Origin: Clostridium sp. CAG:575
Lineage (GTDB): Bacteria > Bacillota > Clostridia > TANB77 > CAG-508
Length of the DNA stretch: 21,064 nucleotides
Direction: 5' to 3'
NCBI GenBank assembly: GCA_000435535.1
Contig: FR884541.1
Coordinates: forward strand, 1,872-22,935
Shown here: positions 8,045 to 15,404 of the stretch, one piece after another
How the letters are laid out: each line of letters begins with the position of its first letter
How positions within the stretch are numbered: the stretch's first letter is position 1
Position numbers and translations under genes: made by a program
The notes under the pieces: model-generated
What the model saw: the letters and a program-made list of their open reading frames with translations, nothing else
Databases searched by the model: none
Told to the model about the DNA's origin: nothing

Positions 8045-8958
8045 TTTATACCCTCCAAAATAATATCTATATTATTTTGCAATTCATTTGTTCCTTCTAA
8101 CCATATGGTTTGTTTGTTTTTTCTAAACCAGGTTAATTGTCTTTTTGCATATCTTCGTGTCTCCATTTTTATTTTTTCAATCATTTCTTCTTTTGTACAT
8201 TTTCCTTCTAAGTAATCTACAACTTCTTTATACCCTAGTCCTTGCATTGCCGTCGGAAATTTTTTATATTTTTGTTTTATTTTTTTTACTTCTTCTATTA
8301 GTCCTTGTTCTATCATAATGTCTACTCTTTTATTTATTCTTTCATAAAGTAATTGTCTATCCCAATTTATTGCAAAAACTCTATAATCATATTCTATTGG
8401 CTGTTTTCTTGATTCAATTTCTTGTTCTGTTTTATTTTTTCCTGTTGCATGATAAATTTCTAAAACTCTAATTATCCTTTTTTTATCATTTGGACTAATT
8501 TTTTGCATTGCTTTTTCATCAATCTCTATCGCTTTTTCGTATAATTTTTCTAAACCTTGATTTTCAGCAATTTTTTCCAATTCTTCTCTATATTTTTCAT
8601 CAAAGTCTATATTTTGATATTGAATTTCATAAATCAAGCTATCTACATATAGTCCTGTACCCCCAACGATTATTGGTGTTTTTCCTTTTTGTAGAATTTC
8701 TTTTATAGCTTTTTTTGCAGCTTTTTGATAGTTAGCAACACTATATCTTTGATCTGGTGAAACAAAATCTAATAAATGATGTTCTATTCCCTGCATCTCT
8801 TCTTTTGTGGGTTTTGCAGTTCCAATATCCATATCTTTATAAATTTGCATTGAGTCTGCAGAAACCACTTCTCCATTTATTTGTTTCGCAAGTTCTATAG
8901 ATAATGCTGTTTTTCCAGATGCAGTTGGTCCACATATGACAATTACTTTTTCTTTCAT
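8041..8958 (-). CDS. miaA: tRNA dimethylallyltransferase MiaA
   Basis: MiaA transfers a dimethylallyl group from DMAPP to N6 of A37 in tRNAs that read codons beginning with U. The 305-residue length is typical. Visible motifs are the P-loop GPTASGKT (10-17), DSMQIYKDMDIGTAKPT (35-51), HHLLDFVSPDQRYSVA (60-75), GGTGLYVDSLIYE (about 98-110) and RVLEIYHATGK near 168-178. It lies third in the mutL operon; miaA next to mutL is a common bacterial arrangement. The stop TGA overlaps the TTG start of the downstream gene. The split tRNA-Tyr in this window (A37 next to its splice site) would be one natural MiaA substrate. Confidence 0.97.
   Translation of the reverse strand: MKEKVIVICGPTASGKTALSIELAKQINGEVVSADSMQIYKDMDIGTAKPTKEEMQGIEHHLLDFVSPDQRYSVANYQKAAKKAIKEILQKGKTPIIVGGTGLYVDSLIYEIQYQNIDFDEKYREELEKIAENQGLEKLYEKAIEIDEKAMQKISPNDKKRIIRVLEIYHATGKNKTEQEIESRKQPIEYDYRVFAINWDRQLLYERINKRVDIMIEQGLIEEVKKIKQKYKKFPTAMQGLGYKEVVDYLEGKCTKEEMIEKIKMETRRYAKRQLTWFRKNKQTIWLEGTNELQNNIDIILEGIN
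8051..8056 (-). promoter_or_regulatory. Ribosome binding site supporting a TTG start of the HlyD-like gene
   Basis: GGAGGG lies 6 nt before TTG 8044, inside the last miaA codons. The first in-frame ATG is far inside the protein, so the rare TTG start is the supported one. Confidence 0.7.
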
Positions 8959-9031
8959 ATTATTTGTATTCCTTTCTCAAGCCATAAAACCAATTAAAAC
9001 TAGTTTTAAAATCAAATTGTATTTTTTCTTC

Positions 9032-9463
9032 TTACTTTTTCAATCTATCTATAATCTGTAAAGTTTCATTTTGTGCATTAGCCAAATAATTGCTTTCTAT
9101 AATTGTTAAAATAATTATTACTGCAATTAAAATTACTATACTTTTTTTGAATTTTTTATCATCTATTTCATCATTTTGTATTTGTACTATCTTTTTAAAT
9201 ATATATGGTAGTAAAATATATCCATTAACAATTGAAAATACCAATACTAATATATTCTGTATTGCTTTCATAATTTCTCTGTTTTCATAGCTAATTCCTA
9301 TTTTTGAAATTTGATAAATTATTATTGTTATAATATATACTACTACAAATCCTACTATTATATATTCTATCTTTTTTGTTTTTTCTATATCTTCTAAGCT
9401 ACTCCATGTCCATCCTAAAAGTACTAAAAACATTACAATTATTATACATATGATTACTGGCAT
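9032..9463 (-). CDS. Small integral membrane protein, unknown function
   Basis: The 143-residue product has about four hydrophobic helices (about 3-19, 34-52, 68-90 and 108-124) joined by short charged loops, with a basic C-terminal end. ATG 9463 follows AAGGAG about 11 nt upstream. It lies 29 nt after mutL and 73 nt before miaA, so it is co-transcribed with both. I do not recognise a family, and no catalytic motif is visible. Homologues in the same place between mutL and miaA in related genomes would confirm that it is a real gene rather than a chance frame; its ribosome binding site and hydrophobic pattern already favour that. Confidence 0.75.
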   Translation of the reverse strand: MPVIICIIIVMFLVLLGWTWSSLEDIEKTKKIEYIIVGFVVVYIITIIIYQISKIGISYENREIMKAIQNILVLVFSIVNGYILLPYIFKKIVQIQNDEIDDKKFKKSIVILIAVIIILTIIESNYLANAQNETLQIIDRLKK

Positions 9464-9492
9464 TTTTTATCTGTCTCCTTCCTTTAGAAGTT

Positions 9493-11988
9493 TTATTTTC
9501 TTGCAAATTTTCTTTCTATTTCATATTTACTCATTTTTATTGCTGTTGGCCTTCCATGAGGGCAAGTAAATGGATTTGGTAATTTTAATAATTGATCCAT
9601 TAAACTTTCTACTTCTTCTTTTGTTAATACCATATTTGCTTTTACTGCTGCTTTGCAAGCAACTGTCGCAATAAATTTTTCTTCTTTTTCTTGTTTTGCT
9701 GTCCTTGCTACTGTGTTTATTTCGTCTAATGTCTCTAGGAATAATTCTTTATTATCTAAGTCTATACATATTGTTGGTACGCCTGTTAATTTTATTGTAT
9801 TTTCTCCAAATTCTTCTAAACAGAATCCTGCTTTTTCAAACATTTCCATATTATCTTTTGCAATTTCCATTTCTTTGTGTGTTAATGTGATAATGTCTGG
9901 CAATAGTAACATTTGTGAGTCTTTTGAACCATCATGATAATAATTTTCTTTTACTTTTTCATACATAATTCTTTCATGTGCTGCATGTTGGTCAATTATG
10001 TACATTTCTTTGTCCATCTCAATTATTATATATGTATTAAAGGCAATTCCAATAAATTTATATACTGGCTTTTGAAATTCTTCTGTATTCTCAAATACAG
10101 ATACATTATCATTTAATAAATCTACTGCGTCATCCTTTTTCTCTTCTTTTTCTATTTTTGTATCTAAATTATTAATGTTTGTATCTCCATCTAAAATTGG
10201 TTTTCTTCCAAATAATTTTTCATACATTGTACTAAAATCTTCTTCTGGAATTTCATCATATTGTACATTTTCCAATTTTTCGATTTGTTCTTGTATTTGT
10301 TCCAATTGCTGTTGTTTTTCTGTTTTTTCAATTTCTTCTGTCTCTATATCTTTTGATTCTTGATTATCTTTTATGTTCTGTTCATTTAGATTTACTTGGT
10401 TTTCATTTATTGTTTCATCATTTGTTATGTTTATTTTTTCATCTAAATGTTCTTTATCTATTGTTTCTGTTGTTTTTGGTGTTTCTGCATCTTTTGCTAC
10501 TTCTGGTGTTTCTATATCTTTTGTTATTTCTGTTTTTTCTGTAACTTCTGTTTCTTCTATTTTTTCTGTCATTTCATTAAATTCTTTTTTTGGTTCTTCT
10601 ATTTTTTCTAGTTCTTTTTGGTTATCACTGTTATTATTCTTTTCTAGTTCTTTTTGTCTATTTTGCATTTCTACATAATTTTGGTTTAATTTTAAGCTTG
10701 GATCTTCATCTATTTCTTTTTGAATATCTTGTTGTAATTTTTTTAATTGTTCTAATACACTTGCTGTATTTACAGGTCCACCTTGACCAAAATTAAATCC
10801 TGCTTTTATTTGATTTGCATTATTTGAATTTACAGATTTGTTTTCCATAAAATTATTTGAATGATTTGTATTTGTTTTTATTTTACTTTCTTCATTTGTA
10901 TAATTCTCTATTTTTTGGATTTCATTTTTTCTAAAATCAAATAAGCCTTTTGTTTCTGCTTTTATCTCTTTTTCTTCTTTTTCAGTATTTGCAACTAATT
11001 CATTTTTTAGTAGTGTGTCTTTTATTGCATGATAAATTGCTTGAAACACTTTATTTTCTTCTTCAAATCTTACTTCTAATTTTGCTGGATGTACATTGAC
11101 ATCAACTTTTGCTGGATTCATTTCCATGTCTAAAATAACAAATCCAAATTTTCCTATTGGTATTAAACCTTTAAAAGCTTGTTCTGTTGCTGCAGAAACA
11201 GTTTTATCTTTTATGTATCTTTTATTAACAAAAAATAATTGATTAGAACGGTTTGACCTTGCTATTTCTGGTTTTCCTATTACTCCTGAAATTTTGATAT
11301 CATCATATTGATATTCTACAGGCAAAATGCTTGTTGCTACATCTTTTCCATATATACTGTAAACAACACTTTTTATATCTCCATTTCCATTTGTTTGAAT
11401 TACTGTTTTTCCTGTATTTATTAATCTAATTGCAATTTCTGGATGAACTAATGCAATCCTTGTAATAACATCTTCTACATATCCTGACTCTGTATAATCT
11501 TTCTTTAAGAATTTGTATCTAACTGGTGTATTAAAGAATAAATTCCTTACTGTAATCGAAGTTCCAGTTTGACATCCTACTTCTTGTTTATCTAATATAT
11601 TTCCAGCTTCTACTATAATTTTATATCCTGTATCTTGCTCTGCAGTTTTTGATATCATTTCTACATTTGCAATTGCTGCTATACTTGCTAAAGCTTCTCC
11701 TCTAAATCCCATAGATGTTACTACATCTAAGTCCTCTGCTTTTCTTATTTTGCTAGTTGCATGTCTTTCAAATGCAATTTCTAAATCATCTTGTGCAATC
11801 CCTTTTCCGTTATCAGTTACTTTTATGTATGAAATTCCTCCGTTTTTTATTTCTACTGTAACATTATTTGCACCTGCATCTATTGAGTTCTCTACCATTT
11901 CTTTTATAACAGATGCTGGTCTTTCTATAACTTCTCCTGCTGCTATTTTATTTATTGTTAAATCATCTAATAATACGATATTTCCCAT
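9493..11988 (-). CDS. mutL: DNA mismatch repair protein MutL (endonuclease type)
   Basis: MutL couples mismatch recognition to strand nicking. The N-terminal GHKL ATPase shows VIKEMVENSIDAGA (27-40, catalytic Glu30 and Mg-binding Asn34), DNGKGI (59-64) and GFRGEAL (94-100). The C-terminal domain has the endonuclease motif DQHAAHERIMYE (DQHA 666-669, Glu672, Glu677), ACKAAVKA and CPHGRP (809-814), so it should nick DNA, as expected where MutH is absent. At 831 residues it is about 200 longer than usual. The excess is a Glu/Lys/Thr/Asn-rich linker (about 345-635) with repeated EKTE/ETPE-like units. ATG 11988 follows AAGGAG by 8 nt. No mutS lies in the window. It is the first gene of an operon with a good promoter. 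Confidence 0.97.
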   Translation of the reverse strand: MGNIVLLDDLTINKIAAGEVIERPASVIKEMVENSIDAGANNVTVEIKNGGISYIKVTDNGKGIAQDDLEIAFERHATSKIRKAEDLDVVTSMGFRGEALASIAAIANVEMISKTAEQDTGYKIIVEAGNILDKQEVGCQTGTSITVRNLFFNTPVRYKFLKKDYTESGYVEDVITRIALVHPEIAIRLINTGKTVIQTNGNGDIKSVVYSIYGKDVATSILPVEYQYDDIKISGVIGKPEIARSNRSNQLFFVNKRYIKDKTVSAATEQAFKGLIPIGKFGFVILDMEMNPAKVDVNVHPAKLEVRFEEENKVFQAIYHAIKDTLLKNELVANTEKEEKEIKAETKGLFDFRKNEIQKIENYTNEESKIKTNTNHSNNFMENKSVNSNNANQIKAGFNFGQGGPVNTASVLEQLKKLQQDIQKEIDEDPSLKLNQNYVEMQNRQKELEKNNNSDNQKELEKIEEPKKEFNEMTEKIEETEVTEKTEITKDIETPEVAKDAETPKTTETIDKEHLDEKINITNDETINENQVNLNEQNIKDNQESKDIETEEIEKTEKQQQLEQIQEQIEKLENVQYDEIPEEDFSTMYEKLFGRKPILDGDTNINNLDTKIEKEEKKDDAVDLLNDNVSVFENTEEFQKPVYKFIGIAFNTYIIIEMDKEMYIIDQHAAHERIMYEKVKENYYHDGSKDSQMLLLPDIITLTHKEMEIAKDNMEMFEKAGFCLEEFGENTIKLTGVPTICIDLDNKELFLETLDEINTVARTAKQEKEEKFIATVACKAAVKANMVLTKEEVESLMDQLLKLPNPFTCPHGRPTAIKMSKYEIERKFARK

Positions 11989-12025
11989 TTGAAATCTCCT
12001 TACTTTTATCTATAATAGATTTATT

Positions 12026-12061
12026 TAGTTGTGCTTTATTTTTTCATTTATAGTTGTGCTT
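12026..12061. repeat. Direct repeat TAGTTGTGCTT in the mutL leader
   Basis: The 11-mer TAGTTGTGCTT occurs at 12026-12036 and 12051-12061 (start-to-start 25 nt) on the plus strand. The second copy touches the -10 element of the mutL promoter and spans the expected transcription start; the first lies in the leader. Such placement would suit an operator, which is inference. Confidence 0.5.
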
Positions 12062-12090
12062 ATTATATCATAAAGATTTTTTATAAACAA
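12062..12090 (-). promoter_or_regulatory. Putative sigma-A promoter of the mutL operon
   Basis: On the minus strand -35 TTGTTT (12090-12085), a 17-nt spacer and a perfect -10 TATAAT (12067-12062). It lies just after the terminator of the upstream secF-like gene, about 75 nt before the mutL ATG. Confidence 0.7.
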
Positions 12091-12101
12091 TCTTTTAAAC
12101 A

Positions 12102-12150
12102 AATAAAAACTGTGCTATTCAAAAATTTTACTTTTTGAGTTCACACAGTT
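12102..12150 (-). terminator. Rho-independent terminator after the secF-like gene
   Basis: Outer arms AACTGTG/CACAGTT (12150-12144 with 12114-12108) and inner arms TCAAAAA/TTTTTGA (12138-12132 with 12125-12119) fold as one long hairpin with an internal bulge, followed by TTTTTATT on the minus strand. It lies 10 nt after the secF-like stop. Confidence 0.75.
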
Positions 12151-12160
12151 GTGATATATG

Positions 12161-12784
12161 TTATTTGTTTTCAAATTTTGCAGTACAAATATATGTTGAT
12201 ATCATATATACTAACAACACCATCGGAATTGTAAATTCACCAATTGGCATTCTTGTTATGGCCATTATTCCTAGCAATACCATTTGAGATAATGCTATTA
12301 TTCCTATTGATTCTATTAGAACTTTTAATGAATTTAATTTGTAGTATCTTATCATTAAATATACCAAGATTATTATTGTTATTATTATAAATGGTGTTAT
12401 ATATGGTTTTATAATGTCTCTTCCTCTTGTATGTGGTATACTTTCAATTGTTATATCTTCTGATTTTAATTCTGTTTCATATTTCTCGTTGATTTTGTTT
12501 ACTAAATTTGTTTTTTGTTCTTCTGATATTTCTGTTGTCGTAATGCTAATTGCATCTTTATATACTTCAATTGCTTGAATTTTTACTGGTTGATTATCAA
12601 ATACTTCATTTGTTATTTGTTTTACATCCTCTGTTTTAAATTCTTTTCCTATATTTAATTCTACTTTTTGAGAATCTTGATATTTTAATTCAAAGGCTAG
12701 TCCTTTTGTAGCAATCACTATAGCTCCAACTATTAGAATAATAGCAATAAGAACTGTTAATATTATTGTGTTTTTTTGTTTCAT
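12161..12784 (-). CDS. Divergent, short SecF-like membrane protein
   Basis: The 207-residue product has an N-terminal membrane helix (about 7-27), an extracellular region with GLAFELKYQDSQKVELNIG (about 28-46, comparable to the SecF start of the P1-like domain) and about three further helices (126-146, 152-176, 181-200). Canonical SecF is about 290-310 residues with six helices and a VFDR motif; both the extra helices and the motif are missing here. It lies 11 nt after the SecD-like gene with its own ribosome binding site, so the pair is co-translated. SecD and SecF help pull preproteins through SecYEG using proton-motive force. Whether this reduced pair still does so is open. An alternative is a paralogous transport-like pair of changed function. 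Confidence 0.7.
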   Translation of the reverse strand: MKQKNTIILTVLIAIILIVGAIVIATKGLAFELKYQDSQKVELNIGKEFKTEDVKQITNEVFDNQPVKIQAIEVYKDAISITTTEISEEQKTNLVNKINEKYETELKSEDITIESIPHTRGRDIIKPYITPFIIITIIILVYLMIRYYKLNSLKVLIESIGIIALSQMVLLGIMAITRMPIGEFTIPMVLLVYMISTYICTAKFENK

Positions 12785-12795
12785 CTTCCTACCTC

Positions 12796-14277
12796 CTATT
12801 TTTCTTCTGTCTTTATTTTTAATAATGTTCTTGTAACAACTGCATTATATGCTGCTATCAATAATATTCCCCAAAAAGCTATCATTCCAAAACTACTAAT
12901 TGGTACCCATTTTATAAAGCAAAATGCTATTACCATAATGCATATTGGAACAATTTTCATAAAGAATTGTTTATATGTTTTTACAGTTGATTTGTTTGTA
13001 ATGTTTTCTGTATCTTCTTTTTCTGTTTTACTCATGTTTTCTAATAAATTGTGTGTAAATAAATAATTTAATAATAGAACTGTTATAATTCCAAAGATTG
13101 ATTCTAATGAAATTATTACATTTGTATAACGTACTAATAACATATAAATAGCTACTAATCCAACATAAGCTATACCAGCGAAAATTCCTCTTACTCTATA
13201 TTTTACTATAAGTGCTATTATTCCTGCTAATATTACTATAGCTACTGCTATTTCAATTTTTACTAAATCTTCTTTTTCTATATCTGATAATATATATTGA
13301 TTTTTTTCTATATCATATTTAATTACTAAATTTCCACTATCTAATACAGTTGCAATATTTTTTGCTTGTGTTGCATATTGTTGAATAGTTTCTGAAGATG
13401 TTGATGCTTTTCCAACAGATAATTGAATTTTTCCAGTTGTTATTGGTTCATCAAAACTTGTAGTCATTATAGTTTCATTATCAATTTTCATTGTTATTTG
13501 TTTTTGTGTTCCTGATGTTTCTGTTGTATTATTTGTTGTATTATTTGTTGTTCCGTTTGTTGATTCATTAGTTACATTTGTATCTCCTGTTGTGTTTGCT
13601 GTTGTATTGTTTTCTTGTTTTACATATGTTTTACTAATTTCTTCTAATTTTTCTTTTCCTTCTTTGTTAAATGCAATTTCTAAATAAATTGTTGTTCCAC
13701 TTGATGTTGTGTTATATAAAACATCAGAAGATTTTATATTATCATTATTTAATAGTACTTCATTAGTGTCATTGTCTATTATTTCAAATTTTCCTATTGT
13801 AGTTAAATTACTAACTACTGTATCTGTTGTAGTATCTTCTGGTATTTCTATTGTAATTTCTCCATTATTTCCATTTACCGCAATATTATATTCTTGTATA
13901 TTTAATTTTTTTAGTCTTTTTTCTATTACTTCTTTTACTTTTTTATAATTTTCCGTATTTAAGATATCCTCACTATTATTAGGAACATTTTCTTTTGTAT
14001 ATCCATTTTTTTCTATTTCTTCATCTGTTGCACTATCTATAGTTTTTCCTTCTTTATCTTTTATTACTTCTTTTGTGTCTGTGTTTACTTTTAGTTTTAT
14101 TGTTCTTGCTCCATTGATATCCATTGCGTATTGATAATCTTTTACTCTATTGCTAACTTTGTTTTTGTTTTGTGTATAGATTCCAAAAAAGCTAATTATT
14201 GATATTAATATAATTGCTAAAATAATTGTAATTATTTTTATTGTTTTCATTTTATTTTTCTTATTTGTTTTTTTCAT
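12796..14277 (-). CDS. Divergent SecD-like protein-export membrane protein
   Basis: From ATG 14277 the protein has 493 residues. It has a basic N-terminus, a membrane helix (about 13-34), a large extracellular region and five C-terminal helices. SecD-like features are VIEKRLKKLNI (about 117-127) followed by ITIEIPED, the strand GKFEIID, and EPITTGKIQLSVG (about 277-289) leading to AKNIATVLDSGNLVIKYDI. The usual GLDLQGG is replaced by AMDINGA, and the DANVLIFERI motif of the fourth helix is not found. A Thr/Asn-rich low-complexity stretch (about 223-257) interrupts the extracellular domain. A TTG at 14325 is in frame but has no ribosome binding site and lies in an inverted repeat, so ATG 14277 (AAAGGA 10 nt upstream) is preferred. 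It follows the HD gene by 75 nt. Confidence 0.78.
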   Translation of the reverse strand: MKKTNKKNKMKTIKIITIILAIILISIISFFGIYTQNKNKVSNRVKDYQYAMDINGARTIKLKVNTDTKEVIKDKEGKTIDSATDEEIEKNGYTKENVPNNSEDILNTENYKKVKEVIEKRLKKLNIQEYNIAVNGNNGEITIEIPEDTTTDTVVSNLTTIGKFEIIDNDTNEVLLNNDNIKSSDVLYNTTSSGTTIYLEIAFNKEGKEKLEEISKTYVKQENNTTANTTGDTNVTNESTNGTTNNTTNNTTETSGTQKQITMKIDNETIMTTSFDEPITTGKIQLSVGKASTSSETIQQYATQAKNIATVLDSGNLVIKYDIEKNQYILSDIEKEDLVKIEIAVAIVILAGIIALIVKYRVRGIFAGIAYVGLVAIYMLLVRYTNVIISLESIFGIITVLLLNYLFTHNLLENMSKTEKEDTENITNKSTVKTYKQFFMKIVPICIMVIAFCFIKWVPISSFGMIAFWGILLIAAYNAVVTRTLLKIKTEEK

Positions 14278-14319
14278 TTTTATTTTTTCCTTTCTCTTCG
14301 CTTCGCTTCGTTCATCATC

Positions 14320-14346
14320 AGTCAAATTTTTTTCTAAACTTTGACT
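14320..14346 (-). repeat. Inverted repeat between HD gene and secD-like gene
   Basis: AGTCAAA and TTTGACT (7 bp, extended by three A-T pairs after one mismatch) flank a short A-rich loop. There is no T-run after it, so it is not a classic terminator; it might be an RNA-processing or stability hairpin within the operon. Confidence 0.4.
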
Positions 14347-14352
14347 AAAGAA

Positions 14353-15012
14353 TTATAATAATTTTGTATCATTTATAATTAGTTCAAACCAAATCTTTAA
14401 ATATTTTGCTGCATATTTACTCATCATTGTTCTATCCATAAAAATTTCAAAATAGTCTAAAACTGGGCATATTTGTGTGTCAATTTTTAGTTTTAATATT
14501 ATTTTTCTTTCTTCTGCATTTATGTCTAATTCAGCATTTGTTACTGCATAATTTACTCTATCGTGAATATCAAATGTAGATAAATTGGTATTTACTACCC
14601 TATCTCTGTGTACATCAGATTTATCTGCTAATATTAATGCTGCAGATATATCACTAATTGCATTTCCTGTTTTTTCATCATGATTTCCGATTGCCATCAT
14701 GATTTCTGTTCTTTCTTCTACTGGCATTCCCATATCTTTTAATATGTTATATGCCAAAATTGCTCCACTATGTGCATGATCTACACGGTTCACGCAATTT
14801 CCAATGTCATGCATATATCCTGCTATTCTTGTCAGTTCAACTGTCCTTTCTGGATATCCTAATTTTTCTAATATATCTCCTGCCCTTTTTGAAACTATTG
14901 AAATATGTCTATGTCCATGTTCAGTATATCCTAATGCATTTAATTGTTTTTGAGAACCTCGTATTAAGGCATCAATTTCTGGATTTTCTTTAATATCTTT
15001 TAAGGTTATCAT
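14353..15012 (-). CDS. HD-domain metal-dependent phosphohydrolase
   Basis: The 219-residue cytoplasmic protein carries an HD domain. His36 lies in EHGHRH, His68-Asp69 in YMHDIGN, further histidines in RVDHAHSG (79-81) and IGNHDEKTG (His111-Asp112), and a closing Asp130 in LADKSDVHRDRV. This pattern predicts a two-metal phosphohydrolase acting on nucleotides or another phosphoester; the substrate cannot be told from sequence. ATG 15012 has AAGGAGG in ideal position. HD proteins of this kind are often found directly before secD and secF in Clostridia, which is the arrangement here, and the three genes end at one terminator. Confidence 0.88.
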   Translation of the reverse strand: MITLKDIKENPEIDALIRGSQKQLNALGYTEHGHRHISIVSKRAGDILEKLGYPERTVELTRIAGYMHDIGNCVNRVDHAHSGAILAYNILKDMGMPVEERTEIMMAIGNHDEKTGNAISDISAALILADKSDVHRDRVVNTNLSTFDIHDRVNYAVTNAELDINAEERKIILKLKIDTQICPVLDYFEIFMDRTMMSKYAAKYLKIWFELIINDTKLL

Positions 15013-15036
15013 TTGTTTCCTCCTTTTGTCTTTTAA

Positions 15037-15065
15037 ATTTTATATTAAATGCATAAAAATATCAA
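15037..15065 (-). promoter_or_regulatory. Putative promoter of the HD-secD-secF operon
   Basis: On the minus strand -35 TTGATA (15065-15060), 17-nt spacer and -10 TAAAAT (15042-15037; the sequence TATAAAAT also allows a shorter spacer). It is about 25 nt before the HD ATG. One arm of a 12-bp inverted repeat lies in the spacer. Confidence 0.55.
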
Positions 15066-15119
15066 CTGTTTTTTATGAATTTTTATTGTTTTTTATTATA
15101 AATATAGTTTTATGCATTT
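15047..15119. repeat. 12-bp perfect inverted repeat around the HD-operon promoter
   Basis: AAATGCATAAAA (15047-15058) and TTTTATGCATTT (15108-15119) are exact reverse complements, 49 nt apart. The inner arm sits between the -35 and -10 of the putative promoter, which would suit a repressor binding to both arms; this is inference. Confidence 0.5.
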
Positions 15120-15149
15120 TTTAAATTTACTCATTTTACTATTTTTTAT

Positions 15150-15233
15150 CTACATTTCTTTTTTGATGTCCTTTAATGTTTCTTTTAATACTTCAAACTT
15201 TCCATGTATATCTGATATGATTGCTATTTTCAT
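15150..15233 (-). pseudogene. Remnant of a calcineurin-like metallophosphoesterase gene
   Basis: A 27-codon frame with a ribosome binding site (AAGGAA about 10 nt before ATG 15233) encodes MKIAIISDIHGKFEVLKETL and seven more residues, then TAG. MKIxIISDIHGN.. is the N-terminal metal-binding motif (Asp8, His10) of the YfcE/calcineurin-like phosphoesterase family, whose members are about 150-250 residues long. Nothing like the remaining motifs (GNCD, GH.H) appears downstream before the HD gene, so the gene was truncated rather than merely frameshifted. A promoter-like sequence remains upstream. A surviving short peptide cannot be excluded. Confidence 0.65.
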
Positions 15234-15282
15234 ATTTATTTTTTCCTTTTTTAATTTATGATATAAATATTATATTTACTTA

Positions 15283-15311
15283 TTTATACCATAAATTTTA
15301 AGTAAAAACAA
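15283..15311 (-). promoter_or_regulatory. Putative promoter of the phosphoesterase remnant
   Basis: On the minus strand -35 TTGTTT (15311-15306), 17-nt spacer and -10 TATAAA (15288-15283), about 50 nt before the remnant ATG. The sequence is very AT-rich here, so chance matches are possible. The rest of 15234-15373 shows nothing else. Confidence 0.45.
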
Positions 15312-15373
15312 TTTAAATTTATTTTTATTTGAATTAAAATCTGTATTTTTAAAACATTAGTTCGCTTTACTGA

Positions 15374-15404
15374 TAAAAAATAAAAACAAGTTTCCTTGTT
15401 TTTA
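15374..15404 (-). terminator. Rho-independent terminator of tRNA-Tyr
   Basis: A perfect 10-bp stem (TAAAAACAAG and CTTGTTTTTA) with a GAAA tetraloop is followed by TTTTTTA on the minus strand. It begins directly after the encoded CCA end of the tRNA. Confidence 0.88.

Noticed and set aside
10173..10800. Plus-strand Ser/Phe/Leu-rich frames opposite the mutL linker
   Set aside because: They are shadows of the low-complexity acidic linker; no start signals.
14278..14325. TTG 14325 start of the SecD-like protein
   Set aside because: No ribosome binding site, lies inside an inverted repeat, and the first 16 residues (repeated Glu/Arg/Lys from CGAAG triplication) do not look like SecD; ATG 14277 has a better site.
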